A stretch of DNA of 64,000 nucleotides from Lamellibrachia satsuma (lineage: Eukaryota > Annelida > Polychaeta > Sabellida > Siboglinidae), in NCBI GenBank assembly GCA_033239005.1, contig BSQZ01000004.1, positions 12,219,507 through 12,283,506 of the forward strand. Direction: 5' to 3'. Position 1 is the stretch's first letter. Every line of letters begins with the position of its first letter. The notes under the pieces were generated by a model. It was not told the origin of the DNA. It worked only from the letters and a program-made list of their open reading frames with translations, and ran no database searches. Shown here piece after piece: positions 1 through 12,900 of the stretch. Both the position numbers and the translations under genes were made by a program.

Positions 1-958
1 AAAATATATTATCACAATAGGCAAGTTCCTGTGCTCTGGTGCCATTCAGCTGGAAGTTCAAACATTGTTTTTTTATGGTTTCTTTCAAAGAGCCAGACCC
101 AGAACTGTGACAATGCCAGAACTGTGACAATGACAGAAATGATATTACTTTAGAGGGACTACCACTATGCATCATGTCTGGCATTTCAATTAAATGCTAA
201 GTTAAATTTCATTGTCATTTTGTTATGTTTCCAAAATTAATGAGTCCCAAAATGTTTGTTTCTTTCAAATAAGTTAATTTTTTTTATCAGCTTGCAAGTT
301 GGCAAGTTCATTGTGACATTCTTAGTGAAGACAGTTTTAAAGATACCTTTAAAATTCTCAAACATACAAAGAAACTCTGAATGTTATCTTTAACTTTCAT
401 CAGTAAGTAAATTATTCTTGTTTTATGTTGCCCTGTCATAATGTAACATTCCAAAGGCCATTACAGAGTACATTTGGTTTTATTTATGAATTTACTTCAA
501 ATTGTCACCAGAAAATCATTGACTGTTTGAAATAATTATTTTACTATCAGATTGGGTCCACCATGGGGATGTCAATTAAGCCATGACCATCCCAGTGGGA
601 CATCTCATTAGAGAAAGACATGTACTTCAGGTTTGGTCCCTGCTAGTCATAATTGGTGACTTCAGAGGAAAACTTCCTTTTGAACAGAGGGCAGCTTTAT
701 TGTAACTTTCTCAAGTGCTTGGAAGCTGGCTGTATGTTCCTTTGATGAAAGGGGTCCTCTAGTATGATGAACATCCATGTACAATGATGTGGACATCTGG
801 TATTTATTACATCATATCTTTCCTATTTGCTTATTTTTAATGTATTTGTTAGTATTGAATATATCTTCACTTATTCTCTTTTGGGGTATAATTTGTGAGC
901 ATAATCTCAGATTTGTAAGGCTACTGCATAACAAGGCTGTTCACCTCAGTTGTTCACA

Positions 959-1039
959 TCAAGTTTACCTTTGTTCATTGTGACATTTCAAAAGCTTTCA
1001 GCTGCCTTCAATCATCAAAATGAACAAAGGTAAACTTGA
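959..1039. repeat. Perfect 20-bp inverted repeat (foldback)
   Basis: TCAAGTTTACCTTTGTTCAT at 959-978 is the exact reverse complement of 1020-1039, separated by 41 bases. Flanking bases continue the match imperfectly. It could be a transposon remnant or an RNA hairpin. Confidence 0.8.
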
Positions 1040-1532
1040 CTGTGAAAAAGTATTAAAATGTTTATTGATTAGAATCAGCAGTCTGTAAAACTGTTTTGTT
1101 GAAATTACACTCAAAGAGAAAATTATAAGAAAATAAATGAAACCTACTTTTTAAACAATTTGATGAGATTAAAGCTGTATACAGGTAGTGAAGCAGATGA
1201 AATAAAAATATTGACATGTAAACTTTGCAAAATATCTAATAAATTTATCCGATTTCTTCAAAAAGGTCATGCAAGATCAACATTGTAAAGCTTGTTACAT
1301 GGAAGTTTCTGACTTTCAGTGAAATCAGCTACCAGTTTGTATAATGTTGATGATAAATGTTGTAGGTCACCAAGACCTGTTTTTATATGTATGATCTCGC
1401 AGATATGTGTGTTCCTATAGTAGCATAGCAGCCCCAGCACATGCGCTACAGCAGGTAACTCAAACACCAGACAGTACCAATGTACATGTAGGCAAACTGT
1501 TAAAATAACAATACCTTGTGACTTAACACCAC

Positions 1533-1692
1533 CAACATGTCATGGTGTCTACTGTGTGGCATTCAACATGTCATGGTGTCTACTGTGTGGCATTCAACAT
1601 GTCATGGTGTCTACTGTGTGGCATTCAACATGTCATGGTGTCTACTGTGTGGCATTCAACATGTCATGGTGTCTACTGTGTGGCATTCAACA
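1533..1692. repeat. 31-bp minisatellite, 5 copies
   Basis: Unit begins CAACATGTCATGGTGTCTAC. The five copies are essentially identical, suggesting recent expansion. Confidence 0.9.
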
Positions 1693-3302
1693 GGCGCTGT
1701 CGGCTGAACTCGCTTTGTGTCTATTTTATATTAGCATACCTCTCTCTGTTATGTCTTTATTCACAAGTCCTCGGTTCTATGGGAATGGCGACCCTTGGCA
1801 AATATATGCCATGTGCCTAAATGACCAGTGACTGATACAGGGTGGAGAGGAAACTATGTGTACTAACTGAAATCCTCGTGGACAGCCATCTCAGGGGTTA
1901 TATATTTTACTCAAAAGTTTATTTGTTAAAGGTACCAAGTTTGATTAATGGTTTTAATCGTAAAATCATGTTATGTAGTATAAACTATATATTCTACCAT
2001 ATTGATCACCTAAATGTGTTTTACCAAATGTTTAATATAGTTGGAAGTGTTTAATTTGAATGTTTCACCTGAAGTATTATGTTTACATTAAATGTTCATG
2101 CTTAACAGGTTGATACACAGATAACAGTCATGTATGAAAACTTTGTGTTTTATATATAATATATGGACAGTCAATATGTTAGAATGTAAATATAGTTTTG
2201 CCAGTTCTGTAACATGATTTTATAATAATAATGATTAGACTTTATACTTTTAAAACAAATGTTCTTTCTTTGTGTACTGGTGATTGATCTACAAATCATG
2301 GCCCAGTCAGATGATCAAACAGACCACTTAAAACCACAACTTAAATCTGCCATTTCACATAGACCCATGAAAAGCATTTGGTAATAAATTGACGCTGTAC
2401 AATGAATGGTAGCTGCATACCCTTCCTTCCTATGCAGATTGCTGCATGCGCAGTCACACTGCTCTGAATCACTCCGGTACTGTACATAATATTTCTAAAA
2501 GCTGGTTAAGTCTTGATTCAGCCTTGTCAGCAATGACCGGCTAGGCAGAACAAAATCACTAGCACATGTTGCAAGATTTATGAATATATTGAGTTAGGTA
2601 ATTTGAAAATGTGTCCTATCCCATTAGTTCTTTGTGACTAGCCAGAGTGAGTTACTGGGATCATGGTTTACTTCAGTGCTGGTGGCATGCAAAGTAACCC
2701 TATGCCTGCCACAACACTCAATCATTTGTGCCCTTTTAACACAAATCATTTCTTCATGCTTCAGCAATATACATAATATGCTGCACGGGACAATTTTAGC
2801 AATATAAAATTTATCATTAATTAATTAAAAATATTTTTGGGTTCTTTGATGTGATACAGGAATAGTCGTCAACATTTTTATTTTTCAACATTCTAGCCAG
2901 ACTAGTGTCGTTTTGCTAGATACATCTTTTACCATGCTATGTTTTTACCTGAAAATGATGTTGTTTACAAATACAGTGTCCACAGTATATGGACTATTTG
3001 TCTTAAAGGAACAACTTTGTAATGTTCTGTTCTGCACTGCTTTCTGTACCCATGGAACATCAGACATATGGAACAACTTTGCCATGTTCCATGTATTGAT
3101 AGAGTCCAGTGTATGTCTGATTTTAAACACCATTATGTAGCCATTAAATCTAAGCCGTCTTGGAGAGGTGTAGTCACAAGTGCCAGACCTCTACAAGCTT
3201 TGTCCTGCCAAACAGGTGTTGGATGTTCCGCTTGAGTGACTCCAACAGTTGATTCTTTGTTCCAGTTACCCAGGTGAGTCAGACTGCACCTGGCATCTGC
3301 AA

Positions 3303-3735
3303 TGATTCTCCCACTTGATGTCTCCCTTCATTCTCCCACCAGATGTCTCCCTTCATTCTTCCACCTGATGTCTCTCTTCATTCTTCCACCTGATGTCTCC
3401 CTTCATTCTTCCACCTGATGTCTCTCTTCATTCTTCCACCTGATGTCGTCTCCCTTCATTCTTCTACCTGATGTCTCTCTTCATTATTCCACCTGATGTC
3501 TCTCTTCATTCTTCAACCTGATGTTTCTCTTCATTCTTCCACCTGATGTCTCTCTTCATTCGTCCACCTGATGTTTCTCTTCATTCTTCCACCTGATGTC
3601 TCTCTTCATTCGTCCACCTGATGTATCCCTTCATTCTTCCACCTGATGTCTCTCTTCATTCTTCCACCTGATGTTTCCCTTCATTCTTCCACCTGATGTC
3701 TCTCTTCATTTTCCCAGTCTCTCTTCATTTCCCAG
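3303..3735. repeat. 25-bp minisatellite, about 17 copies
   Basis: Pyrimidine-rich unit TTCATTCTTCCACCTGATGT plus CTCTC, with single-base variants (TCT/TCC/TTT, CTTCC/CGTCC). Strong purine/pyrimidine strand asymmetry. Confidence 0.9.
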
Positions 3736-5567
3736 TGTTTGTATTCATTTTACAAATAGAAAGTTACAAAGTGACAGAAGTGTAAAGTATCTTACCTTCC
3801 CGATGTGTAGAGTTTATTCCTTGATACTCGGGGTATCTACAGTATTATAAAGAAAGAAGAAAAAAGAAAATGTAAATATATAAAATCCAGTGTGATATTA
3901 AAATCATTATTTGAAGAAAGTTAAGTTACTTTTTCATAGTCAGAGTGTATGCTCGGTCACTTCTTCAGTGTCAAACTGAACAGGTAAAATGAACACTTTG
4001 AAAGGTAACATAACTACTTCAACATGAAAATCACACAAAGTTTTAAACATTGCTTGCAACAATTACAAATGACTACTGAGTAAATTGGACATTGTATTAA
4101 ACAAAAATTTATTTTGGGTTGGTGGATAGGATGTCAGTTGAATACTTTGAATAGGTTTAGTAAGCTTCCAAGTGACCCCTAAAGGGGTAGTTGATGGGTG
4201 TGATGTGCTATACAAGGTGTTAAACCTCAGCCCTATCTGGGTATCTGCCCTTTAATTGGCATTGAAATAGCTGGATTATGGCCCAAGTGGCCAAGGCTTA
4301 TCAGCTGTCAATCACTGGACAGACTTAATCAGCTGTCAGTGTAATTGACCTGGAGGTGCCCAGTGCCTAGACCAGACATCAGTTCGGACCAGGGACTCTT
4401 CTTTCCCTGGAGTAGTGGGTTTAGTTTGACAACTTGATTGAATTAAAACCATGTATGGAAATTTAGCACCTGGCAGGATTTAAAAAAATTTCTCATGACT
4501 TACCTTCTTCTTCTGGGCACTTCAAGCCTTATAGACTGTGTGGTACCTTGCTTCATGGTTTCATATTTTGGAAATTAATAAAAAATATTTAAAAGTAGTT
4601 AAGGTTATGTGGACACAGGAGTATCAGTTAGTTTGTGTTAATACTTCCTGATCATCAGTTGTAGAATGTTTACCAAATCCAATGCCATGTTTACAATTGT
4701 TGTATATCAAGAAGCAATTTTAGAATTGTTTGTCAGTTAATTTTGTACTTTTATTTTAGAACATGTAATTTTGTATATACCTACCTGTACCCATCATGTA
4801 CAACTTTGCCATTTCATGTATTGATAGAGTCCAGTGCACATGCATGCATGCCACACACATGCAACTGTTACAAGGGTTATGTCTGCATTACTATTCTGAC
4901 TCATTGCTTCACAGAGCCTTGTAGTGTTTAGTACTCTGTACCACTTGAATATATCCAGGACGCTAGCTTCCCAGGCAAGTTAGCTATGTTTACTTACATC
5001 AAAAACGGTCACATTATCCTTCTCTGAAGCTAATGTGAGCCCTATTACACATGACACATCCAGTGTATACGATCCAACTGTGTTACTGTGGGTTGTATTC
5101 AGTGAGAATCCTGAATGGGCTCTTCAATGCAAGGCTTGAATAGTGCAAGCACCAGGCACAGTCACAAGGACTGACATTACTGATGCTGGAGTTTTGCTAC
5201 CAGTGCCATTAGCCATTCTTGGAAGTTAATTAAAATAACACATGACATACCAAAAGGTGTGATTTAATATCTTGGTCTAAATCCTTAGATGTGTGCTCAG
5301 ATGATCTGTTCAGTGTTCATAAATTATATGCAAGAAAGTAATCTTGAATATCTACTTAATTTCTCCTGCCAGATGAACAAGTAAGACTATGTCGCCATTT
5401 TCCCAAGCAATAATGTATTTGCCAAGGTGCTTTCGACTGTCAAAGCAACATGAAGGAAGGAAAAGGCTTGATGAATTAATAGTGAAACAATAGCAAGACT
5501 TTTTGGGATGACCTGAAATCTGTAAAATACATGTAAAATAAGAACATAGCAACAATTGAAACATAAT

Positions 5568-5683
5568 CAGATTAGTAGATTGTGTGATGTCTCTATCAGA
5601 TTAGTAGATTGTGTGATGTCTCTATCAGATTAGTAGATTGTGTGATGTCTCTATCAGATTAGTAGATTGTGTGATGTCTCTAT
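5568..5683. repeat. 29-bp minisatellite, 4 copies
   Basis: Unit CAGATTAGTAGATTGTGTGA plus TGTCTCTAT repeated four times without visible divergence. Confidence 0.9.
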
Positions 5684-5950
5684 TCTTTTGTTCACAGTAA
5701 AAGGAGGAAATAAATTAATTAGAATTAATTAAGGTGATGAACACCTGTCATGTTACCTAGAGTACAAGGTGATATGTGCCATGCTCCCCCCCTCCTGGGG
5801 AGTGGGAAGGGAAATCCCCTGCATGCCTTACATAACTCTTACACATAATGTCTGGTAAGAATCTCTTCAGAGGGTGGCAAATTTCTGCAAGGGTGTTAGT
5901 TGGTGTTACCCCAGTAGAAGCTGTAGTGAAGCTCAAGTATGCTTTGTCTA

Positions 5951-6070
5951 TGTCTGCATGTAGACACTTCTGTACCCCTTTAGCCCCTGTTGGCGTTCCC
6001 AGGGTTAGGATGTCTGCATGTAGACACTTCTGTACCCCTTTAGCCCCTGTTGGTGTTCCCAGGGTTAGGC
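5951..6070. repeat. 60-bp tandem duplication
   Basis: Two copies starting TGTCTGCATGTAGACACTTC, differing at only one visible base (GGCG/GGTG). Confidence 0.9.
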
Positions 6071-6562
6071 GTAACCAGTTATGTTGTATCAGACATGGTG
6101 ATTACCTCTCCAAGAAACCTTTGGTATTTGTTTCCAAATATTTCGGCCAATTCACTCAGCCTTCAGTCCACCGATGAAAGCCAAGTGAGTTAACCTAAAT
6201 ATTAAGAACAAACACCAAATGTGTATTGAGAGATAATCACCATCTCAAATAACACATTCCAAGAAATCGGACTGTCAGTAATAATGTTGGGCCTGCAGCC
6301 TCAGCAGGTTGGTGACACAATGTTCACTGGACTGTTAGTCTTGAATGTGTTCAAAAAACATTCACTAGGTTTTTCATATAAAAACCATTCATCAAGGAAC
6401 AGTTACACTGACATAAACATTGAAATTACGCACACACATTTGTTTTCTGGTTTGTTGACATTTCTTGGTGTCAGTGTCAGTGCGACTGACTGAACAGTGA
6501 TGTCCCTATGCTGACTAAGGTTGTTATGACTCAGTCAGTCTAAGGTAGAATATCAGTGATTT

Positions 6563-6730
6563 GATTTTGTGCTTTCTCTTTCCACATGATGTCCCACCTG
6601 TTTGACAGATACAGATGCTGGACATTAAAGGGGTACATGACACTTAGATTTTGTGCTTTCTCTTTCCACATGATGTCCCACCTGTTTGACAGATACAGAT
6701 GCTGGACATTAAAGGGGTACATGACACTTA
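6563..6730. repeat. 84-bp tandem duplication
   Basis: Two near-identical copies starting GATTTTGTGCTTTCTCTTTC and ending TACATGACACTTA. Confidence 0.9.
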
Positions 6731-7889
6731 GATTCGCCCAACCATCTGCCCTATTGTAATAGACCCCCCTCGCCCAATGAGAGCAACAGCTGGTAATTCT
6801 GAAGATACTTCAGTAAAAACTAAAATTTTATGCCAGAATCAGTTTGGATAGCAACATGTGTTTCTAATTTACCATGCTAGAATGGGTACAGAAATTGACC
6901 TTACTGCTGACCTGATTTGAGAGCTGCATAACACGTCATTGCAGAAACCTACAAATTAATAACATATTTTTTGCACCATTTATAACTCAGCAGTGTTATC
7001 ATAGCATCTGTTGACAAGCCTAGGAAGTCTAGGGAGTATAAAATGCCAGAGACCACCAGGGGGTCTTCAGTAGTGACATGTTTGTCTCTGTTCTAGTTTA
7101 TTATCTACTGCCTGAGATGCATACCCATGTCAAAAAAGTCCAAAACCTGCCAGGTAACCCCTCCCCAGGGGTTGAAAATTAATGGGGTGATAAATGTGAA
7201 CAGTAGGTCAAATAAAGGGTGCTATTCAATTGGGGTCTTCTGTGGGGAGATGTAAAACAAGTCAGTGGTAAATATAAGAACATTCTAGTTATACTACTAT
7301 CCAATGTTGATAAGGGAGTCAATGGTATAGGTTGTGTCAACTAATGATTATGTATTATTATTTGTTAAGTTATATTTTTCTATGGTTACTCATTGATTAC
7401 GAATCTGCTGGTAGTTCAAGCCTTAGATATTTGTCTCTGTTGATGGCAGAGATATCACTAGATACAAGCATCTTAGGCTGGCAGTATCATAGGCCACAAA
7501 GTAAAAATAATTGGTCTGAACATCAAGAGAAAAGATAGTCATGTAATTGTGAAGTAAGTGCCCCTAATCATCCAAACATCCACAATCCTGACTCTAAGTA
7601 TGAAGCACTAAGGGGTATTGTAAATATTAATAAAAATCCAGTTATAAAAAAATGGATATGATTGACCCCCCACCCATGGACCCACCCACATACCTATCCA
7701 AAAACAAAAATAAAATAATTATCAATGCCAAGCATTGACAATGCACTTAAATGCTGTGAATGGAAAGCTGATTACTGCAACTTGTTGGACCCAGCACTCA
7801 TCCACACCATTTTTTATTATTGGATTTTTGTTGTTCACAAAACCCCCAAGTTACAGAAATGTTGTGGAGTTACTCAGTATTGGCAAGTA

Positions 7890-7943
7890 GGTCTAGGGCT
7901 CTAGGTAGGTGTAGGGCTCTAGGTAGGTGTAGGGCTCCAGGCA
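7890..7943. repeat. 18-bp tandem repeat, 3 copies
   Basis: Unit GGTGTAGGGCTCTAGGTA, with small differences between copies. Confidence 0.85.
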
Positions 7944-8953
7944 GTAGTGTTGCTGTGTGTCAGATAAGATGTGTTCACACCCTGTGGAGTGGGGAGCAGC
8001 CAAGGCTGTCTTGTAGACTCCTCAGATAAGCAGCTGGTGTGAACAGGTGCTGGGGGCTAGACCACAAGCTGTGGGGCTCTCAGCTTTGTGCCACACTACT
8101 ATGTAATGGTTGTTGATGCTGTCACAAGTACAGGGATAGGCCACAGTTGGAGTCCATGTCCACTATTAAATTCTACATATTAAATTGTATGTTGGATATT
8201 ACTAAATGTCTGGTTTCTGAGAAGATATGCACATTTTTGGAAATTCACACACTGGACATATCTCCTAAATTATTGGGTATTTTATAACATGTAATAAGTA
8301 ACTGTTAAAATATTTAAATTGTCATCATTGGGAAGTCAACTGTGGTCTTTTACACATTGTGTGGAGCACACCAAAAAATTACTGTATTGTCAATAACAGA
8401 AGTGTCATGAATGTTGAAGACAAGTACTAACTATTTTGCAAGCCAGCTACTAACTCTTCATTAGTTTAATTATATTACTTGACATGTTTAATTAGACAGG
8501 AGTCAATCAATTAATCAAAAGATGTCCCTGCTGTCCTCTGTCTCCCTCCTGTCAGTCCCACATGGGATCCTACTGTAAACATTGTGCCTGCTCCCTGCTC
8601 ATAAATCCCTTTGGACACTCCCTTCTTGACACTCCCTGAAGTCATGCTAATTGTGTGGACAAACCTATTTTTCCCTTACTTACATTACTGGTGCCTGACT
8701 TCAGTCATTAAACTTTGCCTTAAAACAGCCTCTTCTGTAATTTTTACTCATAAAAAACAAACCTACTTAGTATCCACTACATGCTAATTTTGTAATTTTT
8801 TTATTTAGTTTTAATGAAATCATCAGATAAACTATTAAATAATTTTTGTATAAAATGCTCTCTTTTATTAAACTGACTGTGAATATTACTAGATTTGCGA
8901 TGGGCTAAATGAATTGAGGAAGGAATTTTAACGTTCCGCAGAAAAGTGTATTG

Positions 8954-9028
8954 GAACACTGCGCCTATGACCACTGTGCCTATGAACACTGCACCTATGA
9001 ACACTGTGCCTATGAACACTGCGCTTAT
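8954..9028. repeat. 15-bp tandem repeat, 5 copies
   Basis: Unit GAACACTGTGCCTAT with GCG/GCA variants. It is multiple-of-three, so it stays open in some frames, but there is no sign it is coding. Confidence 0.85.
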
Positions 9029-9583
9029 CCTGGGTACAAGTGCCTTTGCTAGTTACACCAGCACCATGTCTACTTGTCTTGCCTATGTGTCTAGCTGTCG
9101 CTGGGTTGTAGCTGTTACAGGTGGCGTTCCATTACAGCCAGCTGTGTATGTTTGTAACACCAATCTCTATGTCTGTCTACAGTCTAGTCATGGCTACTTG
9201 AGAAGTTGGAGATGTGCTCCAATTCCTGTGTAAGCCGCCGCCCCCCCATAGAAATAGCTACAAAATATGTACTGTGTGACTTTTTGAAGAAAACTGGAAT
9301 TTATTGTTGATACAGTTATGTTGCAAAATCTAAATTTAATTACTGATTTGTGGGGTAGGCAACATAAACCCCTTTTTTCACATTCATGGAATCTACTGGG
9401 ATTATTTTGTACCACCTAGTTAGGCAGAACTACTATTGTTTTTCAGCCTCCAGGGTGCCCTATGTATTGCCATTTCAGCAGTCCTAGGCTGATAGCTGGG
9501 TCAAAGCCATTGCAAATAATAACATTTCCACAATTTCATTAATCAAGAGTCGTGTTTCTGATGCAGTATTGCTTTTGTTGTAG

Positions 9584-9942
9584 ATGGAATCAACGAGGTG
9601 AAGGCGACATGTCAGTTGTTTGTGAGATTGGTAACCAAGGATATGTTGTACAACAGTCTGACCGTGCGACTGAATGACATAGACCATGCAGGCTTCCTCT
9701 CCCCGCTCTACAAACTCTTTGTGAGTGCCCTCGCCACTGTTGTGCGGACGACCATAGACAACATCTTCATCATCAATGTCCAGGATGACACGGATGTCGC
9801 CCCGCCCGTAAAAATCCTCAACATCAGTTTCTCTGTTCGCCGCCAGGTGCGCCACAGTCGGGACGTGTTTGAACTGCCACAGCTTCTAAAGGAGCGTATC
9901 TATCTAAAACGAATGTTGCTCGCAAAGTTGTCGACGCTTGAG
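9584..9942 (+). CDS. CELSR: CELSR exon 1 of window: segment after last cadherin repeat
   Basis: Acceptor TTGTAG ends at 9583 and donor GTGAGA starts at 9943. The exon enters with two bases of a split codon and ends in phase 0. It encodes the conserved stretch between the last cadherin repeat and the first EGF: motifs [22 protein letters not shown] and NVQDDTD, then a basic end [12 protein letters not shown]. This segment is specific to CELSR proteins and identified the gene. Confidence 0.95.
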
Positions 9943-12900
9943 GTGAGATTTTGCACTTACAATTTTGCAATGAGCAACACCTTTGTTATAAATTTGTTTG
10001 TATATAATTTGTTTTATATGGAATTTCAGGGATTTTTAGAGCCTAAATGATGTGATTAAATTATGTCCAATATTGAATCTCAGTGATAACAAAATAGTAA
10101 CAATCCTGACAGTAAAAAATCTTAAAAGATTAAATATAATGACCTGCCTTCTGATAAAGACACCGATATTTTCCATCTTGAGCCACGGCTAATTTCCATT
10201 AAATCCAAACATGGACACTTTCTTCCTTCATTGTTTATGTCTCTGTGTGTTTGTTGGTGATAAATATATAACATAACTGAGACAGTTGGTTGAGACATGA
10301 CAACAAATTCTGCTCACACCTGTTAATCCTCACAATCCCATGTTAATCCTGCTGATAATCTATTGTCAGCCTAGGGCTCAGGCCACTGGTTGAGATCTGT
10401 AAACAGATGCTAGCCAGGGGAGATAGCAAATTACCAGGCCTTAATTGCTTTGATGTTAATTAACCCTGTTCCCTCATCAGCTGCCCTACCAGTGCACCCA
10501 AGGCAGATTGTGCCCTGTGGGGTATACACCTGAGATAACTAGAGGGGTGGTGTGGAAAAATTTTGTTTACAACTATTAAAGACAGTTTATATCATTATTA
10601 CACAAGCATTCAGTATGCACTGTGGGATTCAGGGGTTAAGTAATCTTTGTCAAATTGGACAATCATGAACCGTTGACATATCGAGAGTTAAAAAGGTCAT
10701 CATTATCAGATATCTGTTAATTTTATTTTAAAACATATTCAAACTGTGAGCATTAGCACAATGCTACAAAATCTCAGGTCTTTTTTTACCTGAAACCATG
10801 CAGCATCATAGTTTATTAACTAAAACAGAAAAAGAAATAATAGGTATCTGCATTATCTTGTAAGACTAAATGACTAAGACAACAGTTGTTGTCTAGCCAG
10901 ACACAAAGGTGCGATAACCACCCAATGTACCTGGCAAGTGGCAGGGTGATTACCCCACTTTAAACAAACTACAGTGACTTAGGAGCATTTACTGTTCAAT
11001 CAGTGTCAGTGACCTTTGTCTTGATGTTTACTTTGTAATCAACTCATACACACTGCCTGTTTATTGGAAGTTGTGATGTCAGTTTGATAATTGCTGGGGT
11101 ATTTATCCCTGTAATCTGAGGGGGTAATGGGTAGTCTAGTGTCACTTTGTTATTGGTCACTAGTATCTATGTGGCAATTTTGAGAGTGCATGTTGTGGTT
11201 ATTAGTTGTGTCCGTAGAGCGGTTTAGGCAAGAAGCTTGCCGTTTCATATCCATGGAAAGACAAACATTCTGGCCGCAGAAAACTTACTTTTTTAGGCTG
11301 TTTGGAACATTATTAAAATGCATAAACACACACAATAAAAACGTATTTCGGGTTATATAGGTATATCAATAAAGGATAAATATAAAGTTAATACCTTTGT
11401 GTGATAAAAACTGCAACATCACAAGACATCATTCACTCGGTATAGCAGTTGATTACAGGCAGTAATGATAAACTGACTTAAATTAATTATTTGGAGCACA
11501 TATTTGTCTGCTTTTTGCTGACAGCATGGTATGTAATGGAATGTGTACACTGTAAGTAGTAAGGTTAGTGTGTTTGTTTTAAATATAAGTTATTAGCTCT
11601 GACTGCTTCAGTTGCATAAGTTTATTTGTACCCATGACACATATGCACGGTTCTGTTGATGCATCTAATGCGGTTTTCTATGTCCAATACTTTGTCATTC
11701 AAGTGCAGTATTCAGTTATGAATCTGACCTTTCCAAATGGCCATTTCTCTTTATTGTCAACATGGTCTTCACCACATTGGCTGATCTCTTGTTTATGTCA
11801 GGTGGCAATTGAGCTAATCTTGTCTGACAGCTTATCTAAAGTTGGTGCTGACAGCCAAGTCTCTGTCTGTGTGTCTGTGTGGCTGTTCAAACTAATGTTT
11901 CTATGTGTGTAGTATGATTATTATGTGTGTGGTATGATTATTATGTGTGTGGTATGATTATTATGTGTGTGGTATGATTATTATTATTATTATGCTAATA
12001 AATTAATAATAATAACAATAATAAATACAGTCATGAAGCACTGTTTCCGCTATGTGGGTTAATGTACAGTGCATCATATGACATAAAAATAGTAATAAAA
12101 ACATGAAAATAAATTTTATAAATTATAAAGCAATAGGTTGTAGTATAAAATTAATATTAATTGATTGTTAAAAGTTAAAACCAATAATATATGTGGCAGC
12201 AACAAAAATAAAAGCAATGTATATCATAATATAAAATAATTTAGCTGAATAAAATGCTGCTTTCTAAAACAATTAATAAAAGGTTGAGTTTTTAAGAATT
12301 GTTAAAACCAGTAAATGTTTTAGAAGTAACGAGTATGAATTTGTGTGGGAAATGAAGTCCACATACTATTGCACTAGATGTATGTGTGGGACAATTATTG
12401 TAACTTTCCTCCATGAACAATTCCAGACTAGAACGAGTGCACTACATCACAGTTGTGGATGCATCTGGACAAGACATTCATCTTTAAACGTCTTTATTGC
12501 TGTCTGTTGACTAAACTACCCATGTGGCACATGAGCTGTTCTGGTATATTCTCAAAGTTGTGAAAACACAGAGAGTATGATGAATTTGACTGGTTGTGAT
12601 TCATAGTTGTTGAAAGAATCCTGTGATGCCGTATCATGGGCCTAGTATAGAAATCAAAGTTCACGCCCTCTGTTTCTGTTGGCATTTGCATTGAAACTGT
12701 CACATTTGGTAGAGTGACTGGGAAAGAAAAAGCCAGCATTGCAGTCATGGTGTGCAAGTGACTAATGCATATTAGTAGATAATTTACACGGTGACTCTGT
12801 TGTACAAACCCTGGAGAACACTGTAGGGACACAAGTTCTGCCACTCCAAAATCTACTTTTCTATCTCACAGATCCTATGCAGATTTACATCAGAGCTAAT

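Larger units (their letters stand above)
1..9583. other. Noncoding stretch, probably a large CELSR intron
   Basis: No cadherin exon or other conserved coding sequence was found on either strand. The short ORFs present have no recognisable family. The stretch holds small tandem repeats (17 bp near 110; 31 bp at 1533; 25 bp at 3303; 29 bp at 5568; 60 bp at 5951; 84 bp at 6563; 18 bp at 7890; 15 bp at 8954) and a perfect inverted repeat at 959-1039. Because the exon at 9584 starts mid-codon, at least the part next to it is intron. Confidence 0.7.

Noticed and set aside
1..9583. Search for cadherin-repeat exons (DxND, LDRE, DxNDNxP motifs)
   Set aside because: None found on either strand, so the cadherin part must lie further upstream.
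9484..9855. 123-codon - strand ORF
   Set aside because: Antisense shadow of the CELSR exon at 9584-9942.
12494..12844. 116-codon - strand ORF (begins [13 protein letters not shown])
   Set aside because: No recognisable domain, and the length is within chance expectation for this region.
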